Below are positions 20,922 to 33,112 of a stretch of DNA of 64,000 bases, piece by piece (position 1 is the stretch's first letter; each line of letters starts with the position of its first letter). Source of the DNA: Artemia franciscana. Taxonomy: Eukaryota > Arthropoda > Branchiopoda > Anostraca > Artemiidae. The notes beneath the pieces are model-generated. The model had not been told where the DNA came from and searched no databases. It worked only from the letters and a program-made list of their open reading frames with translations. The translations under genes were made by a program, and so were the position numbers. The stretch is taken from the NCBI RefSeq assembly GCF_032884065.1, contig NC_088868.1, forward strand, positions 39,362,867 through 39,426,866, given 5' to 3'.

Positions 20922-21220
20922 TCAAACAGTTCGGGGTAACGAACTGTAATTAAAAGGCGAAGTGGGTCAATAGTAACGGAAACTCTAAAAAAAGGAATTC
21001 TGATATCAATAGATGTAACAAAATAAAGAGTTGATTATGCTGGTTCCAAATATATATGATTCATTAAGCCTGAAAAAATTGGCCTGATTTTCAAAAAAGG
21101 GGGAAATCCTCTAAAAGTCCAGTAATCTTAATAATTATCACACCATCAGGTTCAGTGTATCCAGAAACATCAGTGTAGAAGTTTCAAGCTCCCGTCTGCA
21201 GAACTATGAAATTTTTGTAT
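20922..21220 (+). repeat. Family A repeat, 5' fragment
   Basis: Starts A|TCAAACAGTTCGGGGTAACG, so the hairpin is nearly intact. It follows family A for about 300 bp (TCAATAGTAACGGAAACTC; CACACCATCAGGTTCAG; GTTTCAAGCTCCCGTCTGCA), then stops. Confidence 0.7.
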
Positions 21221-22930
21221 CAAGTTCACATTAAAGATCAAAAAGTATTCTGGAAGAAGGTAAATTGGGTGTGATCCCTACGATGAGATGCTAGAGGGAA
21301 GTGGCCAAATTTATTTATCGCTTAACAGTTTGAATAGGCTTCAAGAAGCGAGACGTTAAAAATGGCGAAACGTTTTTTTAATGAGCTCCCTGGAATTCAA
21401 ACCAGTGGGTGATTCTAATGGGGAACCTTGCCGCCAAGGGATTCGGTTAGCGATAGATAGCAAACTTTAATACTAAATAAAGCTACAGAAAAGGCCAAAA
21501 AACAATTTTTTCGATTGGGTTGAAACTTAAATCTTTAAGGGGACTCAAATGCGCAAGAATAAATTTGTTTCAAAATGTATCAATTTGGTTAAAAAGACAA
21601 TTTTTTCAAACTAGCTTATATCCTTAAGCTCCAAGCCAAAAGAAACTTTTATGCTGATGTATTAATTTTTGAAATTGACCCCCCTAAGATGGGGCTCCAT
21701 AAAGGGCCAGAAAAATTCTTTTTTGGTTTAGCGATTTCATTTTGAAATCAATGTGCCAAAAAGACGAGCTTGTGATACGTAGAATTGCTTTGTTATGCCT
21801 CAAAGTCAAATTTTCTAAGTATTTTTCTCTTTTAATGATATTCTCAGTTTTTTTCAGTGGGCTTAACTAAATTTTTAGGTAAGAATTAAAAATTTTAACT
21901 AATTTTTACTAAAACCAGTTTCTCAAATGGAGTAAATTGGAAACTCTAAGAGAAGCGTTTGAAGCATCAATGACGGTTATTCTTCTGTAAGGACTTAACG
22001 GACACTTTTACTCCTACTCCTGTTTTGTTGCAGTGGTTTTGTGTTTTCGGCATAGCAAAACGTTTCAGAAGTCTACAATCATCAGGGAAATTTCGTAAAT
22101 CAGTTTAGTATGATAAATTTGGCAGATATATGCCAAATTAACTGAGAAATAATATTTTTGTTTGGTTCAAATTTCAACTTCAGTTTTACTTTCCATTAAA
22201 AGAACTATTCTTTTACAAACAATTTGCGTTCATTTTTTTAATTAAAACATGTGCAATAAACCTTATAAAAGACCTTTGTGTAGCTTAGGCAAAGAAAAAA
22301 TATTAACTTGAGTTTTGTTAAATTTTGGTTAGGTCCCTTACCACATCTTTTTACCTTCCCCTTTGAAAAATCGACAATTTGTCTTATAGAGAAGGTAATA
22401 TTTTATTAACAATGGGTATATATTCCCTGGTATCTTTGATGAGTTTCTCGTGAAAAATTTAATTATTCATGAAATATTATCCTATATGAAGCACAAAGAG
22501 AATTACAATCTACGTATATTTTTGCTATTGTTAATGGAGTTTTTCTGCCAAAATCTTACAAAAATTTATCCGAGAAAATAACTACCATTAATAAATCAGC
22601 TTTAAATTGCGATTTACTGTCACAAGAAAAAAGATTTCAAAATGCATTCCTGGAATTATAGTTGCTATGGAACGTGGTTAGCTCATTTTTAAGTCTTAGC
22701 TATTCCTACAAATATGATTATTATTCTTATTTTTCTTGGTGGACCTTATAACGTTGTTGAAATTACTTACAGATAGAATATCGGAACAAAGATATTAGAA
22801 CAAAAATCCATACGCGCATCTTATTTTTCTTTCTTATTGTTTTTTTTTTCACTCTGATTTTCCACTTAATCTATTCAGTAAAGTAAGGTTTGGTGATGAA
22901 AACTGAACTACTGTATATGCGTTAACTTTA
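21221..22930. other. AT-rich DNA, no gene seen
   Basis: No convincing exon, RNA gene or repeat was recognised in this 1.7 kb. Confidence 0.4.
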
Positions 22931-22935
22931 CTGAC

Positions 22936-23150
22936 GCACACAATACGCAAGTGGAATTGTGTATTCCACATAAAAATTCTACATTGCACAAGCAGAATCT
23001 GATCTTAAAATATGGAATTACTAGCCAGATGGTTGATGTGATGCACACAATACGCAAGTGGAATTGTGTATTCCACATAAAAATTCTACATTGCACAAGT
23101 TATATGTGTCTTTAAAATATGGAATTACTAACCAGATGGTTGATTTGTAT
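22936..23150. repeat. Tandem duplication, 2 x ~107 bp, with a hairpin
   Basis: Two nearly identical units start with GCACACAATACGCAAGTGG at 22936 and 23043. Each contains the hairpin GTGGAAT-TGTGT-ATTCCAC. Between them are short unique differences (CAGAATCTGATC versus TATATGTGTC). Confidence 0.9.
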
Positions 23151-23891
23151 TAAGATTCTGTTTTAATGTCATTTAATGTTTAATATGTTTTAATATGTTA
23201 TAAATATGCAAGTATATTTCACACTAAAAATCTGATGGTAGCCATGACCGAATCTAGAGACAAAAAAAAATTAGAGCCGTTTAGCACCCGACAGAAGCAA
23301 AGTTGTGGGGCTTGGTCACAATGCCACCGCGTTGTAAGAACGCAAGTGACGGCCTACAATCAAGACTAGCTATCATAATTGTATAAACAAGAAACGTGAA
23401 GGATAGTCATATCAACATTACATTAACATTTTAGTATTTTTTAGATGACTTATGGATTTGGTGCATAAATCCCTTCTTGAATCATTTAGCCTACATCACT
23501 GTAAGTCCAATGGTTCCCTTGACATGCCTAGAAGGTTCAAATATGTGTGTATTCCTTACAAAACGAGACTTATCAACGTTAGTCATCAATGTCGGATAGA
23601 AAAAAATAGCATAAATATGTATTAGTCGGAGGTCCATCTCCCTATTATAATTATTACAATCACAAATTGGTTGTGTTACTAGATATACTTCGACAGCCTT
23701 CTTCTGGTATTGGTTTATACGTTAGTATCGGAAAAAGCTGCCTTGAGTAGAAATATGTATTGGTGAAGGTGACACACAGTACACTGTACAAATGTAGCTA
23801 CTAGTCCCTCACGACGCTACTGCGCACTCTTGGGCAATACTATACTGCACATGTAACGGTGACACCTGATTGTTACAAATAGGGAGTGTAT
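23151..23891. other. More balanced composition, nothing identified
   Basis: The stretch 23270-23880 is GC-richer than its surroundings (TAGTCCCTCACGACGCTACT, TACTGCACATGTAACGGTGA), but I found no open frame with splice signals. It may be an unrecognised repeat. Confidence 0.35.
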
Positions 23892-23892
23892 A

Positions 23893-24240
23893 TCAAAAAG
23901 TTCGTGGTAACAAACTGTAGTAAGGAGCAACCCGGCTCAATAGCACACAAAACTCCAAAAAACGGAATTTGATACTAATAGATACATCAAAAGAATTGGA
24001 TTTTTATGCTGATTTTAAGTATAAGATTTTGTCAAATTTAGCTTTAACCAACAAAACTACGAGCCTGAGAAAATTTGCCTTATTTTGGAAAATAGGGGGA
24101 AAACTCCCAAAAGTCATAGAATCTTAACGAAAATCATACATCGCATTCAGAGCATTAGAGAATCCTACTGTAAAAGTTTCAAGCTCCTATCTACAAAAAT
24201 GTGGAATTTTGGATTTTTGCCAGAACACCGATCACGGGTG
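23893..24240 (+). repeat. Family A repeat, 5' part, split by a LINE
   Basis: Starts A|TCAAAAAGTTCGTGGTAACA and follows family A up to 'GATCACGGGTGCCTGTTTATT'. At this point the other copies enter their T-rich run, but here a reverse-oriented LINE end begins. Family A resumes at about 25000. Confidence 0.75.
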
Positions 24241-24999
24241 CCTGTTTATTGTAAGTAAGTACGTTTATTACCCGAATATTCACTGGAATTACATCTGAAC
24301 ACGAATGGAAAAAGAAAAGAAAATCACACTACGAACATAACCATAAGTAAATACACACTATGTACACTAACAAAACTACTGACACATGATAGCTAGCCAT
24401 GGGCTCGTCCTTCCCTTGGCCGTTTCCAGGAAATTCTCTACGACCCGGTTAATGCAACTGTTCGATTGGACACTCCGTAATCATGCATGATATACGAGTT
24501 CCTCGTCCTCGGAGGAAGTCTCTGAAGGAACTTCGCGAATCGAAAAAACAGAACTCTTACTTTAGTACACTGGGCGGACGATAAATAATTCCAAAAAGGT
24601 CCTATATACAACACATGTGGGAGGAGGGCAATGGCATTATACAGCGACGCAAGAAATCTACATCGGAATCGATGTCTGTTACCAATGATTGATCCGTAAG
24701 CAATCCGGATTTTCACCTCTACGTGTCGTACAAGCAACGCTCCTGTCGAGTAGAGGCTTCGAACGATTGGCAAACCAAGGTAGGTAATGCTCTCATATGG
24801 CTTAACAGCTGAATCACCTAAAGGAATTTCTTTCTCATAATATCCCGCGTTAAAGAAAATACGGCCGATTTAGAAACATTAAAGGATAAACCTATTTTAT
24901 TATATTACCTAGTCAAAACATCAAAATTCTTCGATAGTCGACCTGTTCAAATTAAGTACGTCGTCAACATATGTCATCAACAAAACATCAATACCCTTT
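24241..24999 (-). mobile_element. LINE 3' end nested in family A
   Basis: On the minus strand a frame over 24773-24438 reads VRHVEVKIRIAYGSIIGNRH, then RFRCRFLASLYNAIALLPHV and SSAQCTKVRVLFFRFAKFLQ. This is the C-terminal part of a non-LTR reverse transcriptase protein (the RFRRRFLASLYNA...LPHVLY...VRxLFFRxAKFLLRLPP pattern). Upstream, GIPYL-like residues (ESITYLGLPIVRS) join in the same frame. The 3' end, in the element's own direction, finishes with ACTTACTTAC (24242-24251), a tetranucleotide tail like that of the element ending at 63190. Confidence 0.7.
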
Positions 25000-26215
25000 T
25001 TTCTTTTTCCCAGGGGTAATCGTATGGACCCAGTGGTCCTAGAATAACGCGAGAGGGCACATTCTAATGGAAGTTAAAAGTTCTAGTACCCTGTTTAAGT
25101 GACCAAGAAAACTGGAGGGCACCTAGGTCCCCTCCCATGCTCATCTTTTTCCCAAGTGAACGTATCAAAATTTTGAGATAGCCATTTTGTTCAGCATGGT
25201 CGACAAACCTAATAATTATGTCTTTGGAGACGGTTCACTCCCTTACAGTCCCCAGGGGAGGGGCTGCAATTCACAAATTTTTGGCCAGTGTTTACATAAA
25301 GTAATGGTTATTGGGAAGTGTACAGACGTTTTCCGGGGAATTCTTTTCTTGGTTGGGGAGGGGGTTGAGGGGACGGGGCTACGTAGGAGGATATTTACAT
25401 GGAGGAATATTTTATGGGAGAAGAGATTTTCCATAAAGGGGCACAGGATTTTCTAGCATTATTTAAAACAAAAAACAATGAAAAAATAATATGAAAAAGT
25501 TTTTCCATCTGAAAGTAAGGAGCAGCATTAAAACTTAATCCAAAACGAACATAAATTATTACGCATACGAGGGGTTATCTCCTCCAAAAACCTGCTCTTT
25601 ACACTAAAGTATTATTATTAATAACAACTGTTTATTCTACGGCCTTTGTGATTCAGAGGTCATTCTTGAGGAATTGGGACAAAATTTAAGCTTTAGTGTA
25701 AAGAGCAAGGTATTAACGAGGGGGAAAACCCCATATACATAATAAAAATATACAAACAGAAGTTCGTTACGTAATTTAATTCGTAAATTACGTATATTTT
25801 TTACTAATAAAAAAGTTTGTAAAAAATTAAAAGGTCTAGCTGCCTTTTTAAGTAACCGAAAGATTGAAGGGTAACTGGGCCTCCTCCCCCAACCCTTTTT
25901 TCTCAAAATCATCAGATCAAAACTAAGAGAAAATCATTTAGCCAAAAAAATTAATATGCAAATTTCGTTTTAAGTATTCATGTGAGGAGAGCCAAAATCA
26001 AAACATGCGTTAACTCAAAAACGTTCAGAAATTAGATAAGAAAGACCAGTTTTTATTACTGAAAGTAAGGAGTGACAGTAAAACTTGAAACGAACAGAAA
26101 TTACTCCGTATATAAAAGGGGCTGCTCCCTCCTTAACGCCCCATTCTTTACGCTAAAGTTTTTTACTGTTTTAAAAAGCAGATATGAGAGAAAGAGTCAA
26201 ACTTTAGCGTAGAGA
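25000..26215 (+). repeat. Family A repeat, body after the LINE insertion
   Basis: Resumes at TTTTTCCCAGGGGTAATCGT and continues through the family B core, the GGGGTTGAGGGGAC part, the first foldback (25505-25740), spacer and the left arm of the second foldback (26060-26160). It then breaks at 'AGCGTAGAGATTTTATCGACCC', where it jumps into another copy. Confidence 0.7.
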
Positions 26216-27341
26216 TTTTATCGACCCAGTGGTCCTAGAATGTCACGAAAGGACTCATCCTAATGGAAATTTACAAACTCAAAAAAGCTACAAACTCTGA
26301 CCATCGCTTACATATAGTAATGGTTATTGAGTCGTGTAAAGACGATTTCAGGGGGATTTTTTGCGTTGAGAGGGGTAAAGGGGGCTTGCTGGGGCAGGGG
26401 GTTATGTTGGAGGATCTTTCTCCGGAGAAATCCATCCTGAGGGAAGAGAATTCCATGAAGGGAGCGCAGGATTTTTTAGCATTATTTAAAACAAATTAGA
26501 AAAAAAATAATAAAGTTTTTTTCAGCTGGAAGTAAGGAGCAGCATTAAACCTAAAACAAACAGAAATTATTATGTATATAAGGGGTCCGTCTCTTCCAAA
26601 ATATCTCACTCTTTACACTAAAGCGTTTTTAGTAATTTCAACTATTTATTCTACGACCTTTGTGATTCACGGGTCATTCTTAAAGAATTGGGAAAAAAAT
26701 TCAAGTTTAGGGAAAAGAACAAGGTATTGACGAGGGGGCGGGTCCCCTCATATAAGCAATAAAAACATACAACTATAGAAGGTCGTTACGTAATTTAATA
26801 CGTAAGCTACGAATATTTATTACTAACAAAAAAGGCTCGTAAAAAAATAAAAAGTTCTACTTGCCTTTTTAAGTAACCAGGATTGGAGGGCAACTAAGCC
26901 TCCAACCCTACCCTTTTCTTATCAAAATCGTTTGATCAAAAATATGAGAAAGTCATTTAGCCAAAAAAAATTAAATGCAAATATCGTTTTAATTATTCAT
27001 GCGATGAGCCAAATCAAAACATGCATTAATTCAAAAACGTTCACAGATTAAATAAAAAAACAAGTTTTTTTTTAACTGCAAGTAAGGAGTGACATTAAAA
27101 CTTAAAACGAACAGAAATTATTCTTATATGAAAGGGGTTATCCCCTCCTCAACACTTCGCTATTCATGCTCAAGTATTTTATTATTTTAGAAAGTACGGA
27201 TGTGAGAAAAAGTCAAACTTTACTGTAAAAAGTGGAGCGTCGAGGAGGGTACAATCCCATTCATTTGCAGATTAATTTCTGTTCGTTTTAAGTTTTAATG
27301 TATCTCCTTACTTGCAGTTAAAAAAACTTGTTTTTTTTTAT
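26216..27341 (+). repeat. Family A repeat, internally deleted second body
   Basis: Begins within the family ('TCGACCCAGTGGTCCTAGAA') and lacks most of the B core. It then has both foldbacks (26520-26760 and 27075-27325) and ends at a T-run immediately before a LINE fragment. With the previous entry it makes a partial tandem. Confidence 0.65.
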
Positions 27342-27945
27342 TAGTAAGGTGGGAGCAGTGAAGATGTCAAAAGTAGAATAGTCAAGTCTTAGAGTGTTTT
27401 TCCACAGTTAAAAAAGCCTGGAAGAATAGGAAGATGAGACTGCAAACAAAGATTAGAAAATTAGAAAGTACAGTATTGACAATGATCAAATGTGGTTTTG
27501 AAGCATGGGTGCTCCTAAAAGCAGATGAAAATTTACTAGATGTTTTCCAGAGAAATTGCCAACGGATTGTTCCGGGTACCCGGCTAACTCGCCGTATTTC
27601 AAACAGTAGGCTGTCCAAAAAATAAATCCCGCTTTCTAGGGCTATAATAAAAGAGTGGTTGAGCTGGCTAGGGCATATTCTACAGATGGATGATGACAGA
27701 TTGCCATGAATGTGCTTTTCAGCCATATGTCTAGTGCTAGATGGAAAGCAGGTCGTCCTCGTCGGGGGTGGCAGGATGTCATAAAGAATAATTTGAAGGG
27801 AATAGGATCGTTCTGGGAGAGTGTAAAGAGGAGGCATTGACTAGATTTGGATGGAGGAGGGATGTGAGTAGCTGTGTTTGCCTCAGATGGCTTTGTTTTC
27901 TAGTGAGTTGTTGTTAAAAGTAGTAGTAGTAGTAGTAGCAGCAGT
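27342..27945 (+). mobile_element. LINE remnant (RTE-like), 5'-truncated
   Basis: Starts abruptly with the GGSSEDVKSR-like codons. It continues MRLQTKIRKLESTVLTMIKC, GFEAWVLLKADENLLDVFQR and NCQRIVPGTRLTRRISNSRL, then IIKEWLSWLGHILQMDDDRLP, and the tail block with KAGRPRRGWQDVI. A stop and shifts follow at 27626 and beyond. The 3' end is GTTGTTAAAA(GTA)n at 27907-27945. The long minus-strand frame opposite (27382-27837) is antisense noise. Confidence 0.85.
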
Positions 27946-27952
27946 AGTAATA

Positions 27953-29400
27953 TTTGTGGATGTACAGCAAGCGTTTGATACTATAAGTCACATAGTTTTT
28001 AATTGACAAATTTTCAAATTCTTGAATACTTTTTCAGTCTAATGTGTAATATTGTAATATTCATATTCAGTGCATTTGCAGGGCAATTTTAAATCAATGT
28101 ATTCAAATCAGTCAAAAATATTGGGGTACCCCAAGGTTCGATTCTAGGCCTTCTAGTGTTTTTAACTTTTGTTAATATGATATTGGTGTTAAAAGTGTAG
28201 ACCTAGAACGGATTGTACAATTCACTGATGACAGAGGCTGTATTTTTTGGGAGCTAATGGAGATATTGTCAAACATAATTTAACTCTTGCATGTGATAGA
28301 CTAGTAGCATACGACAAACAGGCTAGCTATGAATACTTTCAAAACTAAACTTTTATTATATTTATGTACATCATGAGTCCTTCCAGGTTCAAAGTTGATA
28401 GAGTCTTGCGTGTCAAGTACAGAGATATCATTTGTTGATATTTTTGTTGCGTAGGTACGCTGGTTGACCCAAATTTAAGTTGGAAGCCATATATTAATAT
28501 TGCAAGATTGAAGCTTGGGAGGAACGTAAGTATTATTCACCGCATAAATTTTTTTGCCTTTGAAAGCTATTCATTATGTTTATTTTGCTCTTGTCCATTC
28601 TTACAAAATTACAGTCCACTTTTTTACTTGAATACTTCCAGATCCCATTTTATACCACCCAAAAGACAACAAAATAAGGCGCACTGTATTTTAAAAGGCT
28701 TTCTACCTTCCCTATTATCTCTTCCAAGCAATTCTTCTAAAAGAGTTTTTATTATTCATTGAATATTTTTTCCTGTCGAACTGGCAGTTACTTTTCATTC
28801 GTTATTATTCAAAGTTAAGCACAGTCTCCCGATACTGCCTAACCATTTTTTTTTTGTGCTTTCGATTTGTTCCCAATTGTAGTGTCATCTTCAAACTTAG
28901 ATCGCAATGCACGCAAACTGCGCCAGTCATTGAAAATTTCAGAGAGGCCCAATTTTTCTCCGAGAAATAGTGTGGTTGCTGGATGGAGCCGTTATGAGTC
29001 TGTTTCCGATTTTGATATATCATTGGAAATTTCAGAAAAAAAATTAATCCTTCCTTTTGGGTGTTAATTAGTTATTTTACTCGCTTATTTATTTTTTTAT
29101 TTATTTGTTGTTTTTTGTTTTTGGGTCTTTTCCTCGGGTCTTCATTTTTCTCTTGTTAGCCTATTGCTGGTTGAAAAAGAAGTTGTGTTTTGTATATTGT
29201 TGGGTGGGGTCTCTGCTGTGGCGTGATGAGCAATTATTATCATGACTATTTCTTTCTCTTCCTTATCTATTTGATTACAATTCGTTTCTTTATTTATCAT
29301 TTTAGTTGTTTTTTCTGTGCAAAATAAGCTTGTCTCTCTTTCAGATATTGGTTTGTTTATTTACTTATGTATATATGATTGAAAAGTAAATGAACCTGAA
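27953..29400 (+). mobile_element. LINE remnant with RT motifs (CR1/Jockey-like)
   Basis: The decayed reverse transcriptase shows its motifs in order. VDVQQAFDTISH (27957) is the first Asp motif. GVPQGSILGLLVF (28125) is the QGS motif. FTDDRG (28220) is the degenerate catalytic xxDD. LVDPNLSWKPYINI (28460) and a C-terminal FSPRNSVVAGWSR block (28945) follow. Frames change many times. A 3' tail of AT-rich simple sequence with 'AAAGTAAATGAACCTGAACC' ends it. It begins only a few bases after the TAG-repeat tail of the previous LINE. Confidence 0.8.
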
Positions 29401-30640
29401 CCAACAGCATAATAAAATCCTATTATTATATTATTCCATATTATCATATTATGATTATTACATTTATTTATTATATTTATTAATTACAATATTATATTTA
29501 ATATTATCAATATAATATCTATTGATAATAAAATCCTAATAGTGAAATTATCAATCAATGCTTGCCTGAATTTAAATCCGTATTAATAGATAGGTGAGTC
29601 AGCTACCCTGTTACCCCTTGAAGCTAACCTGTGGATCATGATGCCTTTAGCCTTGTTTATTAAAAAAGAGTTGACGCTCTGTAGCCGAGAGTGCAATAAT
29701 TTTGACTTTAAAGTGACTGTCTAATATGTGATTTTTCCTTGGAGATTAAAAAAGAGAATATATGGGGAGGGGAATATTCGGTTGTAACTTGGAATTCTCC
29801 CACCCATTAGGGAGCAAAACTGGTATGAGAGAAACCAGTTACCCCTTTGATGCACTATATGCTTCCTGACATCAGCAGAGCCCCTTGTGACCATCTAATC
29901 AAATTTTATAAGATATACATTTTACTTAAAATAGTTGGAAGATCCAAAAATCGTGGCTCCATGAGACCAGCAGTGACAGTCCCTAATTACAAAAACAGCC
30001 AGCTAAAGGAGAACCTTAACAGACACAACATAAAGGAAAAATTATGCAGTTTGGTTGAAATTAGAACAATAAAAGGGTTTACAATCTGTATGACTGAGAG
30101 GTCAAAAATGAGTCCTGTGTTGCTGTCGTAAATCATAATAAATCATGTAAATATTTCCCAAACGCTGTTTGAGTTTTATCGAAAATTGTATTTAGAGCTT
30201 ACTGAGATTCCTTATTTCTTCTTTTGAGTTAGTTGATTTTCAATTTGATATGTGAGGCTTAGGACGCATCTCCAACCATTCTATTAAAGAGTGTCAATGG
30301 TATAATTCCAACTCCCTTAAATCAACACTACTTGAGCATCACATCCTGAGGAATTGTTCTGATTGGTCCGTGGCCCATCCACTAAATAATTCCATGACTA
30401 AAATAATGATCATCATTTAAAATCTTAAGACTAATAATTCATTAAAGTTTATTTACAAAGCGCTAATATCAAGCCCCTTTTCCTCTGAATTTCTTTTTTT
30501 AGCCATATGGAGCATTGGAAATGCTATTGATAGCAAGACTCATTTGCTTTTTTCAAAAATCTATTCTGTACTACAAATGTTTCGCCTTACGAAAGAGAAA
30601 AATATGCAACAACTCTAATAAGCACGAGTGCCTATAGAGA
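29401..30640. other. AT-rich low complexity and a diverged family B scrap
   Basis: From 29410 to 29545 the sequence is nearly pure A/T. At 29860-29960 'CCATCTAATCAAATTTTATA' and 'AAAATAGTTGGAAGATCC' resemble a family B unit. The 94-codon frame at 29847-30131 overlaps that repeat and is not called. Confidence 0.4.
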
Positions 30641-30654
30641 TATAGTAGAGTTAC

Positions 30655-30870
30655 GAGGTATATAATAATATAAATATATAATATATAAGAAATTAATATA
30701 ACATAAATATAATATATACATATATATATTATGTTTGCATATATTATATTATATTATAAATATCATATTTATCATATATAATATAATATTATATATATAT
30801 ATTGTATTATAATATAATATATAATATAAATATATAAAATAGTTATATAATATTTAGAGATATTTAATAG
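30655..30870. repeat. AT-rich degenerate microsatellite
   Basis: About 200 bp of ATA/TAT-type repeats. It is flanked by two copies of GAGTGCCTCTAT-like sequence ('CACGAGTGCCTATAGAG' at 30625 and 'CACGAGTGCCTCTATTA' at 30873), a short direct repeat bracketing the AT tract. Confidence 0.75.
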
Positions 30871-30879
30871 AGGCACGAG

Positions 30880-31980
30880 TGCCTCTATTAAGGACTTTAT
30901 TAAGCACAAGTGCTTTGACCCCCCCCCCCCCACTGCTCAATATCCATTAGTGACCAAGAAAATATTTAAAAAAACCCTAAGTCATAGTTTATGCTCATTC
31001 TTCAAACAATTTTTTTATTAAGTAGCCTATTAGTTTTTATCTTTAAGGTCAAAACCAGCACAATTCGTGCTATAATTCATAATACAAAAGACATGTACAC
31101 AATGCATAAAGTAAAAAAAAAAATGTAGTGAAAACAGTGTGATCCCATTTACCAACAAAATATAAATAAATGAAAAAATCCAACAAATTTATCAAAAATA
31201 GCAGGACAAGGCCAAGTAGAAAGATAAAAGAGGGTAAAAATCGTCACGATTTGAGATTCAAACGAGCCTTGTGTAATATCATTTTAACGTAAATATTTAA
31301 GTTAGGTGGGTTTTTCGAACATTTCAAACATTTTATATTTCATGTGACTTCCTTTTCTGATTTGTGCTCAAAATTATGGACTATCATGAAAAAATGCGGA
31401 GGCTTCTTATGGGATCCCTAAACTGTATTTGACCTGCGAAAAACTAAAGAACTGACTTGTGAAAATTACTTTAAATCTTTTGGGTTTTTTTGTTACCATT
31501 GGCATTTATACAAAGAACCAATGAGCCTCTGCACAAATTTTATTGGCTCTTAGCTTGAAATAGCACTAAAACATAAGGACGAATAAAAGAGCTCCTTTGA
31601 TGCACGCTTTAGGAGAGAGCTTAACGGAATTAAAAGAATGAGACCAAGAGAATGATCACAAAAGATTCCATAGAATAATACGCCATATTTGACACAGAAA
31701 TGCAGGATAGTGAATCTTCTTTGTCACTTTGGTCAATTGTAAATTATAGAACTAACTTATTATTGATGTACTGATGTACTCAATGAAAATTAAGCACGTA
31801 TAAAGTCAAGCAAGTTCAAGAAAAATTGCACTTTTAACCACAATAGACAACGTGAAAGCATAAGTGTAGGAGAGGGCGGGAAAACTATTTGGAATTTTTT
31901 TCACTTCTAAGAATCATTGGTGTCTACCTTTTTTCACAACAGAATTGAATCTATCCATGTTCCATCAAATATTTTTTCCT
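30880..31980. other. No gene seen
   Basis: AT-rich DNA with a C10-type homopolymer near 30920. No coding pattern recognised. Confidence 0.4.
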
Positions 31981-32240
31981 CGGAGTTAAAACCTTGCTCA
32001 CGTCAGCGTAATTGTGACACAAAAACAAAGATGTATGTCCTGATAATGTGATTGAGACCACAAAAAAATGAGTGAGGCCGAAGCCATGTATCTTTTTCAA
32101 AATAGTAGTAAATTCTTCAAACTTATAGAAAAAGTTTGTTCTCACAGTCGAAACCAGACTCTCGTCAGCTGTAATTATGACAGGAAAAAACACAAAGTTG
32201 TGACATGGTAAAGTGATTGCATAAACAAAATGTCCTGGGC
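31980..32240. repeat. Old tandem duplication, about 161 bp
   Basis: Blocks at 31984 (GTTAAAACCTTGCTCACGTC) and 32145 (GTCGAAACCAGACTCTCGTC) are similar over about 80 bp, including a GTAATTGTGACA/GTAATTATGACA part. Open frames here (31951-32193) fall in the repeat. Confidence 0.5.
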
Positions 32241-33112
32241 GATGTATTCAGAAATATCACCTTGTTTAGCTCTGTAGTTTTAGAAAAATTGGCTATAATC
32301 ATTGCTCTGTCCTTGTCTTTTCTTTGTTGTTGGCCAAAACCCAAAAGAAAGAGGTATGTCTAGATTTGTTGATGGTAAGAACTACAATGGTTACCAGGGA
32401 GAACTATATATCTAAGAATCCTCGTTTTTTTTATTACTCCGCCGTACAGTATGTGTAAAAAAAAAACCATTCTGTCTCTGTTCTCGGGGACCAACAGGGA
32501 AAAAGGGACCAACTCAAACATGAGCCACATTGTAACGGCACTTAGTAGCATTATATTTGGCACAGTTTTCCGAGTTCACTTAGACTTGTTGATTCTATGT
32601 TACTTCGGAATGGCTGAGGCAGAAATTGCTTTACGAAACTGAAAAAGAAATTTTACCTTATTTTCTTGTGAAGATTTTTATTTTGATCATCAATCGAGTA
32701 ACTCTAAGTATCGATATTCGAATTTATCGTCTCTTTACTTATTTGTTCTTTACTTAATTTTGTCGCATTTGACACCCCAAGTTTATTATTATTTTACATG
32801 AATACTATAGGCTACTATACAAGTTGAGAACATTGTTTTTTTTTTGCATATGTAATGAATTGTATATGCAATGATACTGCATTTTATGGGTACGGCTACT
32901 GTTATTGCTGGTACCTGCGTTTCATTGCAATCTTGGGCCACTTTAAGCCACCACTGCTATTCATGTTTTTCCTTCTTTACTCTTCCCTTCCCTTTCAAGA
33001 CTTTTTAAATATTATTTCAACATAATCAATATTTCCCCGCGAATTCACCATAGTTCTATATATACCCCTTCCGAAAAATAGGCATGAAAAACGAGTTTCA
33101 ATTTCAGCTAAA

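Noticed and set aside
27382-27837. 151-codon minus-strand frame
   Set aside because: Exact antisense of an RTE-like LINE C-terminus that is clearly readable on the plus strand.
28867-29067. Apparent exon with a good acceptor (CCCAATTGTAG)
   Set aside because: The peptide (FSPRNSVVAGWSR) is the C-terminal end of the LINE that starts at 27953; the splice signal is coincidental.
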